Below, piece by piece: positions 30,311 through 36,863 of a DNA stretch of 36,863 bases; positions within the stretch are counted from its first letter, which is position 1, and each line of letters begins with the position of its first letter. Below the pieces are notes generated by a model. That model was given only the letters and a program-made list of their open reading frames with translations, searched no databases and was not told the origin of the DNA. This DNA comes from Kineococcus sp. TRM81007. Its GTDB lineage: Bacteria > Actinomycetota > Actinomycetes > Actinomycetales > Kineococcaceae. The stretch covers positions 7,732-44,594 of the forward strand of contig NZ_JALBVB010000035.1 in NCBI RefSeq assembly GCF_022669155.1. The letters are read 5' to 3'. A program made the position numbers and the translations under genes.

Positions 30311-32290
30311 ATGAGCTCGATCACCGACCCGCGCCCGGCGGCCGAGGACGTCGACTCCTCGGTGCGCCCGCAGGACGACCTCTTCCGCCACGTCAACGGC
30401 CGCTGGCTGGCGACCGCCGAGATCCCCGAGGACCGCGCGGTCGACGGCGCCTTCGTGCGCCTGCGCGACCAGTCGGAGGCCGAGTGCCGCACCATCGTGG
30501 AGGCCGCCGCCGCGGCCGCGGCGGACGGCTCCGCCGCACCCGGCAGCGTGCAGCAGAAGATCGGCGACCTCTACGCCTCCTTCACGGACACCGACCGCGT
30601 CGAGGCCCTCGGCGTGAGCCCCGTCGCCGGTGAGCTGGAGCAGGTCGACGCCGTCACCGACGTCGACGACCTCGTGCGGCTGCTGGGCCGCTTCGAGCGC
30701 CTCGGCGTCGGTGGCCCCTTCGCGTACTGGGTGGACACCGACAACGCGAAGTCCGACGAGTACGTCGTCTACGTCACCCAGTCCGGCCTGGGCCTGCCCG
30801 ACGAGTCGTACTACCGCGAGGAGCAGTACGCCGACCTGCGCGAGGCGTACGTGGCGCACGTCGAGCGGGTCCTGACCATCGGGGGCCGCCCCGACCCGGC
30901 CGGCAGCGCCCGCCGCGTCCTGGAGCTGGAGACGGCGCTCGCGGCCCACCACTGGGACCGGGTGCGCAACCGCGACGCGAACGCCACCTACAACAAGCTG
31001 GACCGCGCCGGTCTGGCGGCGCTGCTGCCGGGCGTGGACCTGGGCGCCTGGACGGCCGCGGCCGGCCTGCCCGACTCCGCCTTCGAGCAGGTCGTCGTGC
31101 GCCAGCCCAGCTACCTGGAGGGCATGGCCGGGGTGCTCACGGGCACGCCGGTCTCCACGTGGCGCGAGTGGCTGGGCTGGCGGGTCCTGCACCAGGCCGC
31201 GCCGTACCTCCACCAGGAGCTGGTGGCGGAGAACTTCGCCTTCTACGGCACGACGCTGACCGGCGCACCGCAGCTGCGCGAGCGCTGGAAGCGCGGCGTC
31301 GGCCTGGTGGAGGGCGCCCTGGGCGAGGCGCTGGGCGAGCTGTACGTCGCCGAGCACTTCCCGCCGGAGGCGAAGGCCCGCATGGAGGAGCTCGTCGCCA
31401 ACCTCGTCGAGGCCTACCGCCAGGACATCGAGGCCCTGGACTGGATGACGCGCGAGACGAAGGACCGCGCGCTGGAGAAGCTGGCGAGGTTCACCCCCAA
31501 GATCGGCCACCCCGACGAGTGGCGCGACTACTCGGCCCTGACGATCGAGCGCGGCGACCTGCTGGGCAACGTGCGCCGCGCCTTCGCCTTCGAGGTGGAC
31601 CGGGAGCTGGCCAAGCTGGGCGGCCCCGTGGACCGCTCGGAGTGGTTCATGACCCCGCAGACGGTCAACGCCTACTACAACCCGGGCATGAACGAGATCG
31701 TCTTCCCCGCGGCGATCCTGCGCCCGCCGTTCTTCTCCCTGGACGCCGACGACGCCGAGAACTACGGCGGCATCGGGGCGGTCATCGGCCACGAGATCGG
31801 CCACGGCTTCGACGACCAGGGCTCGAAGTACGACGGCGACGGCAACCTGCGCGACTGGTGGACCGACGCCGACCGCGAGGAGTTCGGCAAGCGCACCGCC
31901 GCCCTCATCGCCCAGTACGACGCCCTGGAGCCGCCGGAGACCCCCGGCAAGCACGTCAACGGCGCCCTGACCGTCGGCGAGAACATCGGCGACCTCGGCG
32001 GGCTGACCATCGCCCACAAGGCGTACGAGATCGCCCTGGGCGGCCGCGAGGCCCCCGTCGTGGACGGCCTCACCGGCAGCCAGCGCCTCTTCTTCGGCTG
32101 GGCGAGGGTGTGGTGCGGCAAGGTCCGCCCCGCCGAGGTGGAGCGCCGCCTGGCGATCGACCCGCACTCGCCGCCGGAGTTCCGCTGCAACGCGGTCGTG
32201 CGCAACCTCGTGGAGTTCCACGAGGCGTTCGGCGTGCAGCCGGGCGACGGGCTGTGGATGGACCCCGCGGAGCGCGTCCGCATCTGGTGA
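30311..32290 (+). CDS. pepO: M13-family zinc metallopeptidase (PepO/neprilysin type)
   Basis: At 659 aa this is a full-length M13 enzyme. The N-terminus has the family's DLFRHVNGRWLATAEIPEDR. The zinc site is HEIGHGFDDQG (His494, Glu495, His498), with the third ligand Glu557 in GENIGDLGG. MTPQTVNAYYNPGMNEIVFPAAIL and the C-terminal FRCNAVVRNLVEFHEAFGV with terminal RVRIW are also typical. There is no signal peptide or membrane anchor, unlike animal neprilysins, so it acts in the cytosol and probably degrades small peptides. The ATG at 30311 lies 6 bases after a TAGGCT box and 10 bases past the exporter's stop, with no ribosome site, implying a leaderless mRNA. It converges on the cyclase gene with 21 bases between. 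Confidence 0.96.
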   Translation: MSSITDPRPAAEDVDSSVRPQDDLFRHVNGRWLATAEIPEDRAVDGAFVRLRDQSEAECRTIVEAAAAAAADGSAAPGSVQQKIGDLYASFTDTDRVEALGVSPVAGELEQVDAVTDVDDLVRLLGRFERLGVGGPFAYWVDTDNAKSDEYVVYVTQSGLGLPDESYYREEQYADLREAYVAHVERVLTIGGRPDPAGSARRVLELETALAAHHWDRVRNRDANATYNKLDRAGLAALLPGVDLGAWTAAAGLPDSAFEQVVVRQPSYLEGMAGVLTGTPVSTWREWLGWRVLHQAAPYLHQELVAENFAFYGTTLTGAPQLRERWKRGVGLVEGALGEALGELYVAEHFPPEAKARMEELVANLVEAYRQDIEALDWMTRETKDRALEKLARFTPKIGHPDEWRDYSALTIERGDLLGNVRRAFAFEVDRELAKLGGPVDRSEWFMTPQTVNAYYNPGMNEIVFPAAILRPPFFSLDADDAENYGGIGAVIGHEIGHGFDDQGSKYDGDGNLRDWWTDADREEFGKRTAALIAQYDALEPPETPGKHVNGALTVGENIGDLGGLTIAHKAYEIALGGREAPVVDGLTGSQRLFFGWARVWCGKVRPAEVERRLAIDPHSPPEFRCNAVVRNLVEFHEAFGVQPGDGLWMDPAERVRIW

Positions 32291-32311
32291 CGTGCCGCCC
32301 GGCGGGCGCGC

Positions 32312-33880
32312 TCAGGTGGCCAGCGCCACCCGGTCGCGCCCGCCGGCCTTGGCCGCGTACAGCGCGCGGTCGGCGGCGAGCAGCAGGTCGTCCGGCGTGG
32401 TGCCGTGCTCGGGGCAGGCGGCGATCCCCGCGCTGATGGTGACGCGCGCGGCGCCGCCGTCCACGCGCAGCAGGGCGCAGGCCGTCCGCAGCTGCTCGGC
32501 CCGTTCGGCCGCGCCGGCGGCGTCGGTGCCGGGCAGCACCACGACGAACTCCTCGCCGCCGTAGCGCACGACGTCCTCGGCGCGCGCGTGCTCGCGCAGG
32601 AGCCCGGCCACCGCGACGAGCACCGCGTCACCGACGGCGTGCCCGTGGGTGTCGTTGACGGCCTTGAAGTGGTCCACGTCCAGCAGCACGAGGGCGACCG
32701 GGTGCCCGCCGCCGGCTGCGGCGCGCAGCCGCTCGGTGAGGTCGTCGACGAAGCGGCGCCGGTTGCGCAGCCCGGTGAGGGGGTCGCGGGCGGCTTCCTC
32801 GGCCAGGTCGGCGCGCAGCCGCTCGATGGTCTCCACGTGGCGGCGCAGCTGCGCGTTGGCCTCCTCCAGCGCCCGCTGCTGCGCGCGCTGGGCGGTGACG
32901 TCGCGCAGCACGGCCACGCGGCCGAGGACGCGCCCGCGGGGGTCGTGGATGCGCCGCACCCGCACGTCCAGGCCCACCGCGCCGAGCTGGACGACGTCCT
33001 CGCCCTCCCCGGCGCCCACGGCGTCGGCGAGGGCGCGGCCCGCGACGGCCTCCAGCGCCTCCCCGACGGCGGCGGGCGGCTGCCCGAGGTGCTGCAGGAG
33101 GGCGGTGGCCGCGGGGTTGAGGTCGACGACGCGCCCCTGCCCGTCGACGACGAGGACGGCGTCGCCGAGCGTGTCGACGACGAGGCCGCGCGCCACGGGC
33201 AGCAGGTGCAGCAGGTCCTGGCGCAGCACCGAGAACGCGAAGAGGAGACCGGTGACGGCGAACACGGCGGGGGTGGTGTCGACGTTCAGGACCTCGGCCG
33301 GCAGCGTGGTGGTGACGACGTTGACGGAGGCCGGCAGGGCCATGGCCAGCAGGACGGTGCCGAGCTGGCGCCGCAGCAGCCCGGTGGCGTACCGGCGCCG
33401 GCGCGCGAGCACCGCCACGCCGGTGGCGACCACCGCGTAGCTGTAGAGGGCGTGCGCCCAGAACAGCGGGCCGAGGGTGGTCTGCCGGACGGGCGGGTCG
33501 CCGACGTGCTCGACGCTGGCGTAGAACAGCCGCGTCGCCGGGTCGGCCAGCAGCGCCAGCTGCACGAGCAGCGGCTCGACGCACAGGAGCAGCACCCTGC
33601 GGGCGGTGAGGCGCCCACCGGTGACGGTGTGCGCGAACAGCCGGTTGGCGGCGACGGCGCCGGTGATCCCGAGGTACTGCACGTGCACGAGGGCGTCGAG
33701 GACGGCCGGCCGCTGGCCGGTGTTGAGCATCACCACGGCCGTGGACCACACGCTCACCGACACCAGCGACGCGGTCAGCGGCACGGCGGCGCTCGTCCGC
33801 GCGCGCCGCTGCCAGGTCAGCGCCGCTGTGACGGCGGTGACCACGGAGGCCAGCGCGACGACGAGCGTGAGCGCTCCCAC
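32312..33880 (-). CDS. 7TM-PAS-GGEEF membrane diguanylate cyclase
   Basis: This 522-aa protein begins with seven or so hydrophobic segments (about residues 1-215, opening VGALTLVVALASVVTAVTAAL), like the N-terminal 7TM sensor region of some histidine kinases. It continues with PAS (about 225-335, VVDTLGDAVLVVDGQGRVVDLNP), a short coiled coil (QQRALEEANAQLRRHVETIERLRADL) and a GGDEF domain (about 365-520). The active site is GGEEF at 441-445, and the inhibitory RxxD is present as RAED before VVRYGGEEF, so feedback inhibition is expected. It makes c-di-GMP in response to a membrane or ligand signal. The GTG at 33880 is chosen because GGGAGGAG lies upstream and the first helix starts at once; starts further upstream would add a polar head. 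Confidence 0.9.
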   Translation of the reverse strand: MGALTLVVALASVVTAVTAALTWQRRARTSAAVPLTASLVSVSVWSTAVVMLNTGQRPAVLDALVHVQYLGITGAVAANRLFAHTVTGGRLTARRVLLLCVEPLLVQLALLADPATRLFYASVEHVGDPPVRQTTLGPLFWAHALYSYAVVATGVAVLARRRRYATGLLRRQLGTVLLAMALPASVNVVTTTLPAEVLNVDTTPAVFAVTGLLFAFSVLRQDLLHLLPVARGLVVDTLGDAVLVVDGQGRVVDLNPAATALLQHLGQPPAAVGEALEAVAGRALADAVGAGEGEDVVQLGAVGLDVRVRRIHDPRGRVLGRVAVLRDVTAQRAQQRALEEANAQLRRHVETIERLRADLAEEAARDPLTGLRNRRRFVDDLTERLRAAAGGGHPVALVLLDVDHFKAVNDTHGHAVGDAVLVAVAGLLREHARAEDVVRYGGEEFVVVLPGTDAAGAAERAEQLRTACALLRVDGGAARVTISAGIAACPEHGTTPDDLLLAADRALYAAKAGGRDRVALAT

Positions 33881-33955
33881 CGTCCCGTCCGCTCCTCCCG
33901 CTGCGCGCGCCGGTTGGGTCCAGCGCGCTTCGAGCTTCTCATCGGCGCCCGGCAC

Positions 33956-33976
33956 GTCCGGGTGGACCACCCGGAC
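33956..33976. promoter_or_regulatory. Perfect 10+1+10 palindrome between glycosidase and cyclase genes
   Basis: GTCCGGGTGG-A-CCACCCGGAC lies 26 bases past the glycosidase stop and about 76 bases before the cyclase start, both on the minus strand. A second, overlapping inverted repeat (CCGGACG at 33971-33977 with CGTCCGG at 33987-33993) shares its right arm, so two exclusive hairpins are possible. Either a terminator or an operator would fit. Confidence 0.5.
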
Positions 33977-34002
33977 GGGTGGTGGTCGTCCGGTCGCGCC
34001 GC

Positions 34003-36705
34003 TCAGCGCTGCGGCGGCCCCGGGGGCAGGCGGGGGTGCAGCAGGTGCGCGACCAGCGCGGTCCACCCGGTCTGGTGGGTGGCGCCGAGCCCTTCGCCGG
34101 TGTCCCCGTCGAAGTACTCGTTGAACGTGGGGTGCTCCTGCCACAGCGGGTCGTCGCTGGCCTCGATGCGCTCGCCGTCGGCCGGTCGCCGGCCGTCCAC
34201 GGGGCGGAAGAGGGAGACGAGGCTGTCGTCGATGAGGTCGGCGGCCTGCACGAGCGTGATGCGCCGCCCGGAGCCGCGCGGGTGCTCGACGGTGACCTCG
34301 TCGCCGAAGAAGCGCCCGTAGGTGCGCAGCTTGTCCGCCAGCAGCACGTTGACGGGGAACCAGACGGGCCCGCGCCAGTTGGAGTTGCCGCCGAACAGGG
34401 CGGTGCGGGACTCGCCGGGCTCGTACACGATCGAGGAGTGCTGCCCGCTGACCTCGGTGGTGATGTGCTCCGTGACGGACGCGGACAGCGAGCGGACGCC
34501 GTAGTCGGACAGGAACTGCTCGGGGTCGAACATCCGATCGAGGATGCGCGTCAGCCGCGGCTTGTCGAGCAGGGAGAGCAGCATCTGCCTCCCGTCGGGC
34601 CCGGAGCGCGTCAGCAGCGGCAGGGTCAGCTCGGGTCGGCGCCGCTGCAGCCACCGCAGCCGGGCGGTGAGGTCGGGGCACTCCTCGGAGATCCAGGGCG
34701 GCACCTCGGTGGCCCCGAGGATGGGCAGGAGCCCCACCATGGACGGCACCCGCATCGGCTCGGCGGTGCCGTCGGGGTGCAGCAGGACGTCGTAGAAGAA
34801 GCCGTCGGCCTCGTCCCAGAGCGTCACCTCCTGCGAGCCGAAGGACATCATCGCCTGCGCGATGGACAGGAAGTGCTCCAGGAACTTCGTCGCGACGTCC
34901 TCCCACGCGGGGTCGTGCCGCGACAGCTCCAGGGCGATCTTGAACATCTGCTGGCAGTAGAACGCCATCCAGCTGGTCGCGTCGGACTGCTCGAGCCGGT
35001 ACCCGGGGGGCAGCTGCGCGGAGCGGTCGAAGAGGCCGATGTTGTCCATGCCGAGGAAGCCGCCCTCGAAGAGGTTGGAGCCGTCGGCGTCCTTGCGGTT
35101 GACCCACCACGAGAAGTTCAGCAGCAGCTTGGTGAACACCCGCACGAGGAAGCCCTGGTCGCGGTACCCGTCGAGGCGGTACACGTGCCAGGCGGCCCAG
35201 GCGTGCACGGGCGGGTTGACGTCGCCGAAGGCCCACTCGTACGCGGGCAGCTGCCCGTTGGGGTGCATGGACCACTCGCGGCACATGAGGACGAGCTGCT
35301 CCTTGGCGAACTCGGGGTCCACGTGCGCGAGCGGGATGCAGTGGAAGGCGAGGTCCCAGGCGGCGAACCAGGGGTACTCCCACTCGTCCGGCATGGAGAT
35401 CACGTCGGCGAGCGCGAGGTGCCGCCAGCTGGTGTTGCGCCCGCCCTTGGCCCGGCGCGACTCGGGGGCGGGCTCGGTCCACGGGTCGCCGTCGAGCCAC
35501 TGCCGCACGTCGTAGCGGTACAGCTGCTTGGTCCACAGCAGCCCGGCGTAGGCCCGCCGCGCGATGTGCCGGTCGGAGGCGGTCAGCCCCTCGGGCAGGA
35601 CGGCGTCGTAGAAGGCGTCGCTCTCGGCGGCCCGGTCGCGCAGGACGGCGTCGAAGCCGTCCCCGAAGGTGTGCCGGCCGGGTTCGTTCGGCGACAGCCG
35701 CAGCCGGACCTGGACGGTCTGCCCGGGCAGCACCTCGTCGAAGCGGTACCAGAAGGCCGCCTTGGTGCCCTGCAGGGCGGGGTTCACCGCGGAGGCGTCG
35801 CCGCGCACGATGCGCCGGTCGATGCCGTCCTTGGTGTGCTCGGCGGTGTTGCGCTCGGCGCCGAAGAGCTCCACGGCGTTGGTCTCGTTCTCGCAGAACA
35901 GCACCTCGGGCGAACCCTCGGCGGTGACGAAGTACCGGCCCAGGTGCCCGTGCTGGCACTCCACGGCCTCCAGGCCGCCCACGGTGAGGGTGGGGGGCAG
36001 CACCTGCTCCATGGCGCCCCGGCGCTTGTCCCAGCCCCAGGACCAGGTGTTGCGGAACCAGACCTGCGGCACGAGGTCCAGGGGGGCGGGGTCGGGCCCG
36101 TGGTTGGTGGCGCTGATCACCGCGCAGACGTCGTCGGGCGAGGCCTTGGCGTAGGTGACCTCGACGTCGAAGAAGCGGTTGCCGTCGAGGACGCCGGTGT
36201 CGCCGAGCTCGTGCTCGCGCTCCTCGCGGCTGCGCCGGGCGTTCTCCTCGCGCAGCTGCGCGTAGGGGAACTCGGCCTGCGGGTAGCGGTAGAGCCAGCG
36301 CATCCAGCTGTGCGACGGCGTGCCGTCGACGGCCCACCAGTACTCCTTGACGTCCTCGCCGTGGTTGCCCTCGCCGTTGGTGAGCCCGAAGAGGCGCTCC
36401 TTGAGGAAGGGGTCCTTGCGGTTCCAGAGGGCGATGGAGAGGTTGAGGAAGCCGAAGCGGTCGCAGATGCCGCCGAGGCCGTCCTCTCCCCACCGGTAGG
36501 CGCGCGAGCGGGCGTGCTCGAAGGGGAAGGCGGACCACGCGTCCCCGGACTCGGAGTAGTCCTCGCGGACGGTGCCCCACTGCCGGCCGGACAGGTAGGG
36601 GCCCCACAGGCGCCAGGGGCCGTCGGGGCCCGGCGACTCGGCCATCCGGCCGTGCTCGGCGGTCGGGTGCCCCTGAGGTGGCGGTGTCTGGGCGGGCTCT
36701 TCCAC
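34003..36705 (-). CDS. GH63/MGH1-like glycosidase
   Basis: This is a 900-aa protein of the large actinobacterial GH63-related group (MGH1-like (alpha/alpha)6 barrel). An N-terminal beta domain (about 30-370) begins WRLWGPYLSGRQWGTVREDYS. The catalytic barrel contains PDEWEYPWFAAWDLAFHCIPL, with the Asp of AAWD as the likely general acid. Further on are SGQHSSIVYEPGESRTALFGGNSNWRGPVWFPVN and HPTFNEYFDGDTGEGLG, with a Glu as the likely base. Related enzymes hydrolyse alpha-glucosides or mannosyl/glucosyl-glycerate; the substrate here is unknown. No signal peptide is seen, so it acts in the cytosol. The GTG at 36705 has AGGA 9 bases upstream; the ATG at 36645 is an alternative. A LacI-type half-palindrome lies upstream at 36774-36788. 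Confidence 0.9.
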   Translation of the reverse strand: MEEPAQTPPPQGHPTAEHGRMAESPGPDGPWRLWGPYLSGRQWGTVREDYSESGDAWSAFPFEHARSRAYRWGEDGLGGICDRFGFLNLSIALWNRKDPFLKERLFGLTNGEGNHGEDVKEYWWAVDGTPSHSWMRWLYRYPQAEFPYAQLREENARRSREEREHELGDTGVLDGNRFFDVEVTYAKASPDDVCAVISATNHGPDPAPLDLVPQVWFRNTWSWGWDKRRGAMEQVLPPTLTVGGLEAVECQHGHLGRYFVTAEGSPEVLFCENETNAVELFGAERNTAEHTKDGIDRRIVRGDASAVNPALQGTKAAFWYRFDEVLPGQTVQVRLRLSPNEPGRHTFGDGFDAVLRDRAAESDAFYDAVLPEGLTASDRHIARRAYAGLLWTKQLYRYDVRQWLDGDPWTEPAPESRRAKGGRNTSWRHLALADVISMPDEWEYPWFAAWDLAFHCIPLAHVDPEFAKEQLVLMCREWSMHPNGQLPAYEWAFGDVNPPVHAWAAWHVYRLDGYRDQGFLVRVFTKLLLNFSWWVNRKDADGSNLFEGGFLGMDNIGLFDRSAQLPPGYRLEQSDATSWMAFYCQQMFKIALELSRHDPAWEDVATKFLEHFLSIAQAMMSFGSQEVTLWDEADGFFYDVLLHPDGTAEPMRVPSMVGLLPILGATEVPPWISEECPDLTARLRWLQRRRPELTLPLLTRSGPDGRQMLLSLLDKPRLTRILDRMFDPEQFLSDYGVRSLSASVTEHITTEVSGQHSSIVYEPGESRTALFGGNSNWRGPVWFPVNVLLADKLRTYGRFFGDEVTVEHPRGSGRRITLVQAADLIDDSLVSLFRPVDGRRPADGERIEASDDPLWQEHPTFNEYFDGDTGEGLGATHQTGWTALVAHLLHPRLPPGPPQR

Positions 36706-36773
36706 CGCTCCATCCTGCCAACAGGGGCTCGCCGGTGCCGACTCGGCGATCACGGCGCCGAGACCGCCTGCCC

Positions 36774-36788
36774 TGCAACGCTTTCGCT
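36774..36788. promoter_or_regulatory. Possible LacI-family operator
   Basis: TGCAACGCTTTCGCT resembles the TGNAANCGNTTNCA-type sites bound by LacI-family sugar regulators. It sits about 70 bases upstream of the glycosidase start, in the divergent region before the gene at 36841. It is imperfect, so this is suggestive only. Confidence 0.3.
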
Positions 36789-36829
36789 GTCGACGGGTCG
36801 CGGATTTGGTGGTTGGGGTCGGGGCGGCG

Positions 36830-36835
36830 TACTGT
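36830..36835 (+). promoter_or_regulatory. -10 box TACTGT, leaderless promoter at the right edge
   Basis: TACTGT ends 5 bases before an ATG at 36841. A TTGGTG hexamer about 18 bases upstream could be the -35. Confidence 0.5.
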
Positions 36836-36840
36836 TCTTC

Positions 36841-36863
36841 ATGTCGCCGGGACGAGGCGGCCG
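36841..36863 (+). CDS. Start of a leaderless gene, truncated by the window edge
   Basis: The ATG at 36841 is 5 bases after TACTGT and opens MSPGRGG before the sequence ends. It is divergent from the glycosidase gene. Nothing can be said of the product. Confidence 0.4.

Noticed and set aside
27653-32221. Very long minus-strand open frame (over 1500 codons)
   Set aside because: It is antisense to an MFS gene, the Bcr-type exporter and the M13 peptidase, all with clear family motifs. The translation is Gly/Ala/Arg/Gln/His-rich low complexity, a GC-bias artefact.
36741-36761. Inverted repeat CTCGGCG/CGCCGAG upstream of the glycosidase
   Set aside because: Short arms made of common GC trinucleotides; such matches are expected by chance at this base composition.
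34003-36778. Upstream extension of the cyclase frame on the minus strand to about 1488 codons
   Set aside because: Only the part up to 33880 has family domains; beyond that it is an Arg/Pro-rich shadow of the glycosidase gene in another frame.
1-36863. Search for tRNA, rRNA, CRISPR, insertion sequences or attachment sites
   Set aside because: No cloverleaf-like sequence, spaced direct repeats, transposase motifs or terminal inverted repeats were found by reading. The only structured dispersed element is the pair reported at 14876 and 19497.

Overview
This is a very GC-rich window that reads as chromosomal DNA of a high-GC actinobacterium. Starts are mostly GTG, and there are many leaderless start sites preceded by a TANNNT -10 box. 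Typical actinobacterial families are present: a PucR-type regulator beside split proline-catabolism genes, a Holin-X/DUF3618 pair, TerD, large sensor-SpoIIE phosphatases, and a spore-photoproduct-lyase-like radical SAM protein in a probable non-sporeformer. The set of c-di-GMP proteins and stress genes would fit a motile, stress-tolerant genus such as Kineococcus, but that assignment is inference. I see no tRNA, rRNA, CRISPR array, transposase or phage.

Layout, left to right. (1) 1-3050: a frameshifted small membrane protein, a small hypothetical, a PilZ protein with a strong terminator, a leaderless helical hypothetical, a broken methyltransferase and a 61-aa membrane protein. (2) 3183-7271: a divergent DHA2-type MFS exporter/TetR pair with two tandem palindromic operators, then a single-chain ABC exporter. 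(3) 7474-10011: a GAF-PAS-PAS-GAF-SpoIIE phosphatase. (4) 10064-13903: a proline utilisation locus (PucR regulator, proline dehydrogenase, P5C dehydrogenase) with a perfect palindrome in the divergent promoter. (5) 13968-18259: Holin-X and DUF3618 proteins, an LLM flavin oxidoreductase and a second PAS-GAF-SpoIIE phosphatase. (6) 18181-22198: a small HExxH protein and a catalase-fold protein on the minus strand, divergent from an SPL-like radical SAM gene that is translationally coupled to a diguanylate cyclase. (7) 22227-28810: a HAD hydrolase, a GAF-GGDEF-EAL protein, thymidylate synthase, a small membrane protein, TerD and an MFS transporter. (8) 28873-32290: a Bcr/CflA-type exporter preceded by a coupled leader ORF, then a leaderless M13 metallopeptidase. 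(9) 32312-36705: a 7TM-PAS-GGEEF cyclase and a GH63/MGH1-like glycosidase; a leaderless gene starts at the right edge.

Together the window holds a c-di-GMP set: one PilZ effector, one active-looking cyclase without an inhibitory site, one active-looking cyclase with it, and one EAL phosphodiesterase with a degenerate GGDEF. Two SpoIIE-type phosphatases suggest partner-switching stress signalling, but their anti-sigma partners are not here.

The points I find most worth a second look are: two dispersed 54-bp nested inverted repeats whose arms differ by paired, compensatory changes; the leader ORF upstream of the Bcr-type exporter; promoters whose -10 box contains the TAG stop codon of the gene before; the SPL-like/cyclase coupling beside a catalase-fold/HExxH pair; and the methyltransferase remnant.
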